From the NCBI GenBank assembly GCA_014378185.1, contig JACMOE010000206.1, positions 1 to 5,761 on the forward strand: a stretch of DNA of 5,761 nucleotides, written 5' to 3'. The translations under genes were made by a program, and so were the position numbers. This document shows positions 5,477-5,761 of the stretch, one piece after another. Position 1 is the first letter of the stretch. The number at the start of each line of letters is the position of its first letter. The notes beneath the pieces are model-generated. The model saw nothing but the letters and a program-made list of their open reading frames with translations, was not told the origin of the DNA and ran no database searches. The DNA comes from Gemmatimonadaceae bacterium (GTDB taxonomy: Bacteria > Gemmatimonadota > Gemmatimonadetes > Gemmatimonadales > Gemmatimonadaceae).

Positions 5477-5560
5477 TATAATATTCCTAAAAAAATATCA
5501 ACATGTAATCTCAAGTTGCGTTCAAAATATTCTTTTAATCATAGGAACATTACAATTCCC
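5461..5560. other. AT-rich island in the divergent intergenic region
   Basis: By direct count these 100 bases contain 28 G or C, and 5471-5550 contain 19 in 80, in otherwise GC-rich DNA. Included are an A7 run (5489-5495), the palindrome AATAT-A-ATATT (5475-5485) and two copies of ATCTCAA (5470-5476 and 5508-5514). It covers the start and upstream region of the minus-strand DNA-binding gene, so it must hold that gene's promoter. Several partial -10 and -35 matches exist and none stands out. No further gene is seen between 5477 and 5667. Confidence 0.7.
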
Positions 5561-5568
5561 CTGGGGAA
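5556..5568. repeat. Perfect 13-bp palindrome, candidate operator
   Basis: TTCCCC-T-GGGGAA is a perfect inverted repeat with a one-base centre. It lies in the 191-nt region between the divergent genes at 5476 (minus) and 5668 (plus), about 80 nt upstream of the first and 100 nt upstream of the second. Size and position suit a dimeric regulator site. It is a poor terminator, because a 1-nt loop is not feasible. Confidence 0.5.
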
Positions 5569-5667
5569 ACCGCAATACGTACTCCCAGCAACTCGTGCGA
5601 CAGCTTGAGCCTCGTGCTGGCATGGATGTCGAATAGGGAGTAGGCACAATCACCAGGAGGTTGGACC

Positions 5668-5761
5668 ATGCGCAGACGCATTTTCTTCATTGCAACGGGG
5701 ATGCTGCTATCCGCTGCCGTTGCACAGGGACAAACCGCATTTCTCATGGCGGGTGGAGCAA
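5668..5761 (+). CDS. Secreted protein, 5' end only
   Basis: The first 31 codons of a gene cut by the window edge. AGGAGG (5655-5660), a full consensus ribosome-binding site, lies 7 nt before the ATG, predicting efficient translation. The N-terminus MRRRIFFIATGMLLSAAVAQ is a classic Sec signal peptide: three Arg, a hydrophobic core, then A-x-A (AVA) with likely cleavage before QGQTAFL. There is no lipobox Cys. The mature start, beginning Gln-Gly-Gln-Thr, would suit a periplasmic or outer-membrane protein, but too little is visible to name a family. Confidence 0.8.
   Translation, partial: MRRRIFFIATGMLLSAAVAQGQTAFLMAGGA

Noticed and set aside
5213..5608. Plus-strand open frame across the DNA-binding gene and the AT-rich island
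   Set aside because: It is antisense to the better-supported gene at 5093-5476, which has a ribosome-binding site and coherent helices, and it runs into AT-rich noncoding sequence.
5605..5634. Promoter TTGAGC-N18-TCGAAT for the secreted protein gene
   Set aside because: Four of six matches in each box and the key second A of the -10 is missing; not distinguishable from chance.

Overview
This 5.76 kb window comes from a GC-rich bacterial chromosome, with one sharply AT-rich island near the right end. It uses the MEP isoprenoid pathway (ispG) and carries a Wzz/BY-kinase type exopolysaccharide protein, a cold-shock protein and a Sec-exported protein, so it is most likely a Gram-negative chromosome. 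The style of the small proteins and the IspG C-terminal layout would suit Gemmatimonadota or a neighbouring phylum. That placement is an impression, not a demonstration. I see no tRNA, rRNA, CRISPR array, insertion sequence or phage gene.

Layout, left to right. (1) 1-1542 (+) is the 3' part of a polysaccharide chain-length/tyrosine-autokinase type protein whose nucleotide-binding motifs have decayed. (2) 1604-2041 (+) is a four-helix membrane protein of unknown function, perhaps translated from a leaderless mRNA. (3) 2160-2768 (+) is a stand-alone HD-domain protein of the RelA/SpoT-hydrolase (MESH1-like) type. (4) Convergent with it, separated by only 6 nt, is ispG on the minus strand (2775 to about 4007). 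(5) Divergent from ispG is a 150-residue single-pass membrane protein (4151-4603) with a conserved-looking Trp/Cys-rich soluble domain. A perfect 13-bp palindrome lies between the two. (6) A cold-shock gene (4830-5036) follows. It has a near-consensus extended -10 promoter, a leader of about 120 nt and a candidate two-state RNA hairpin at its ribosome-binding site. (7) A perfect 15-bp hairpin (5057-5091) ends the cold-shock gene and also sits 1 nt after the stop of the convergent gene. (8) That convergent gene (5093-5476, minus) encodes a small putative DNA-binding protein with a MerR-like helical pattern and a C-terminal AT-hook-like RGRP motif. (9) Its upstream region is an AT-rich island (28% GC over 5461-5560) carrying a 13-bp palindrome. 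(10) At the right edge a secreted protein begins (5668 onward), cut by the window.

The genes do not form a single operon or recognised system; most look like single-gene units with their own control regions. The best leads are the degenerate BY-kinase domain and its C8 tract, the cold-shock leader, and the AT-hook protein facing an AT-rich divergent promoter region.
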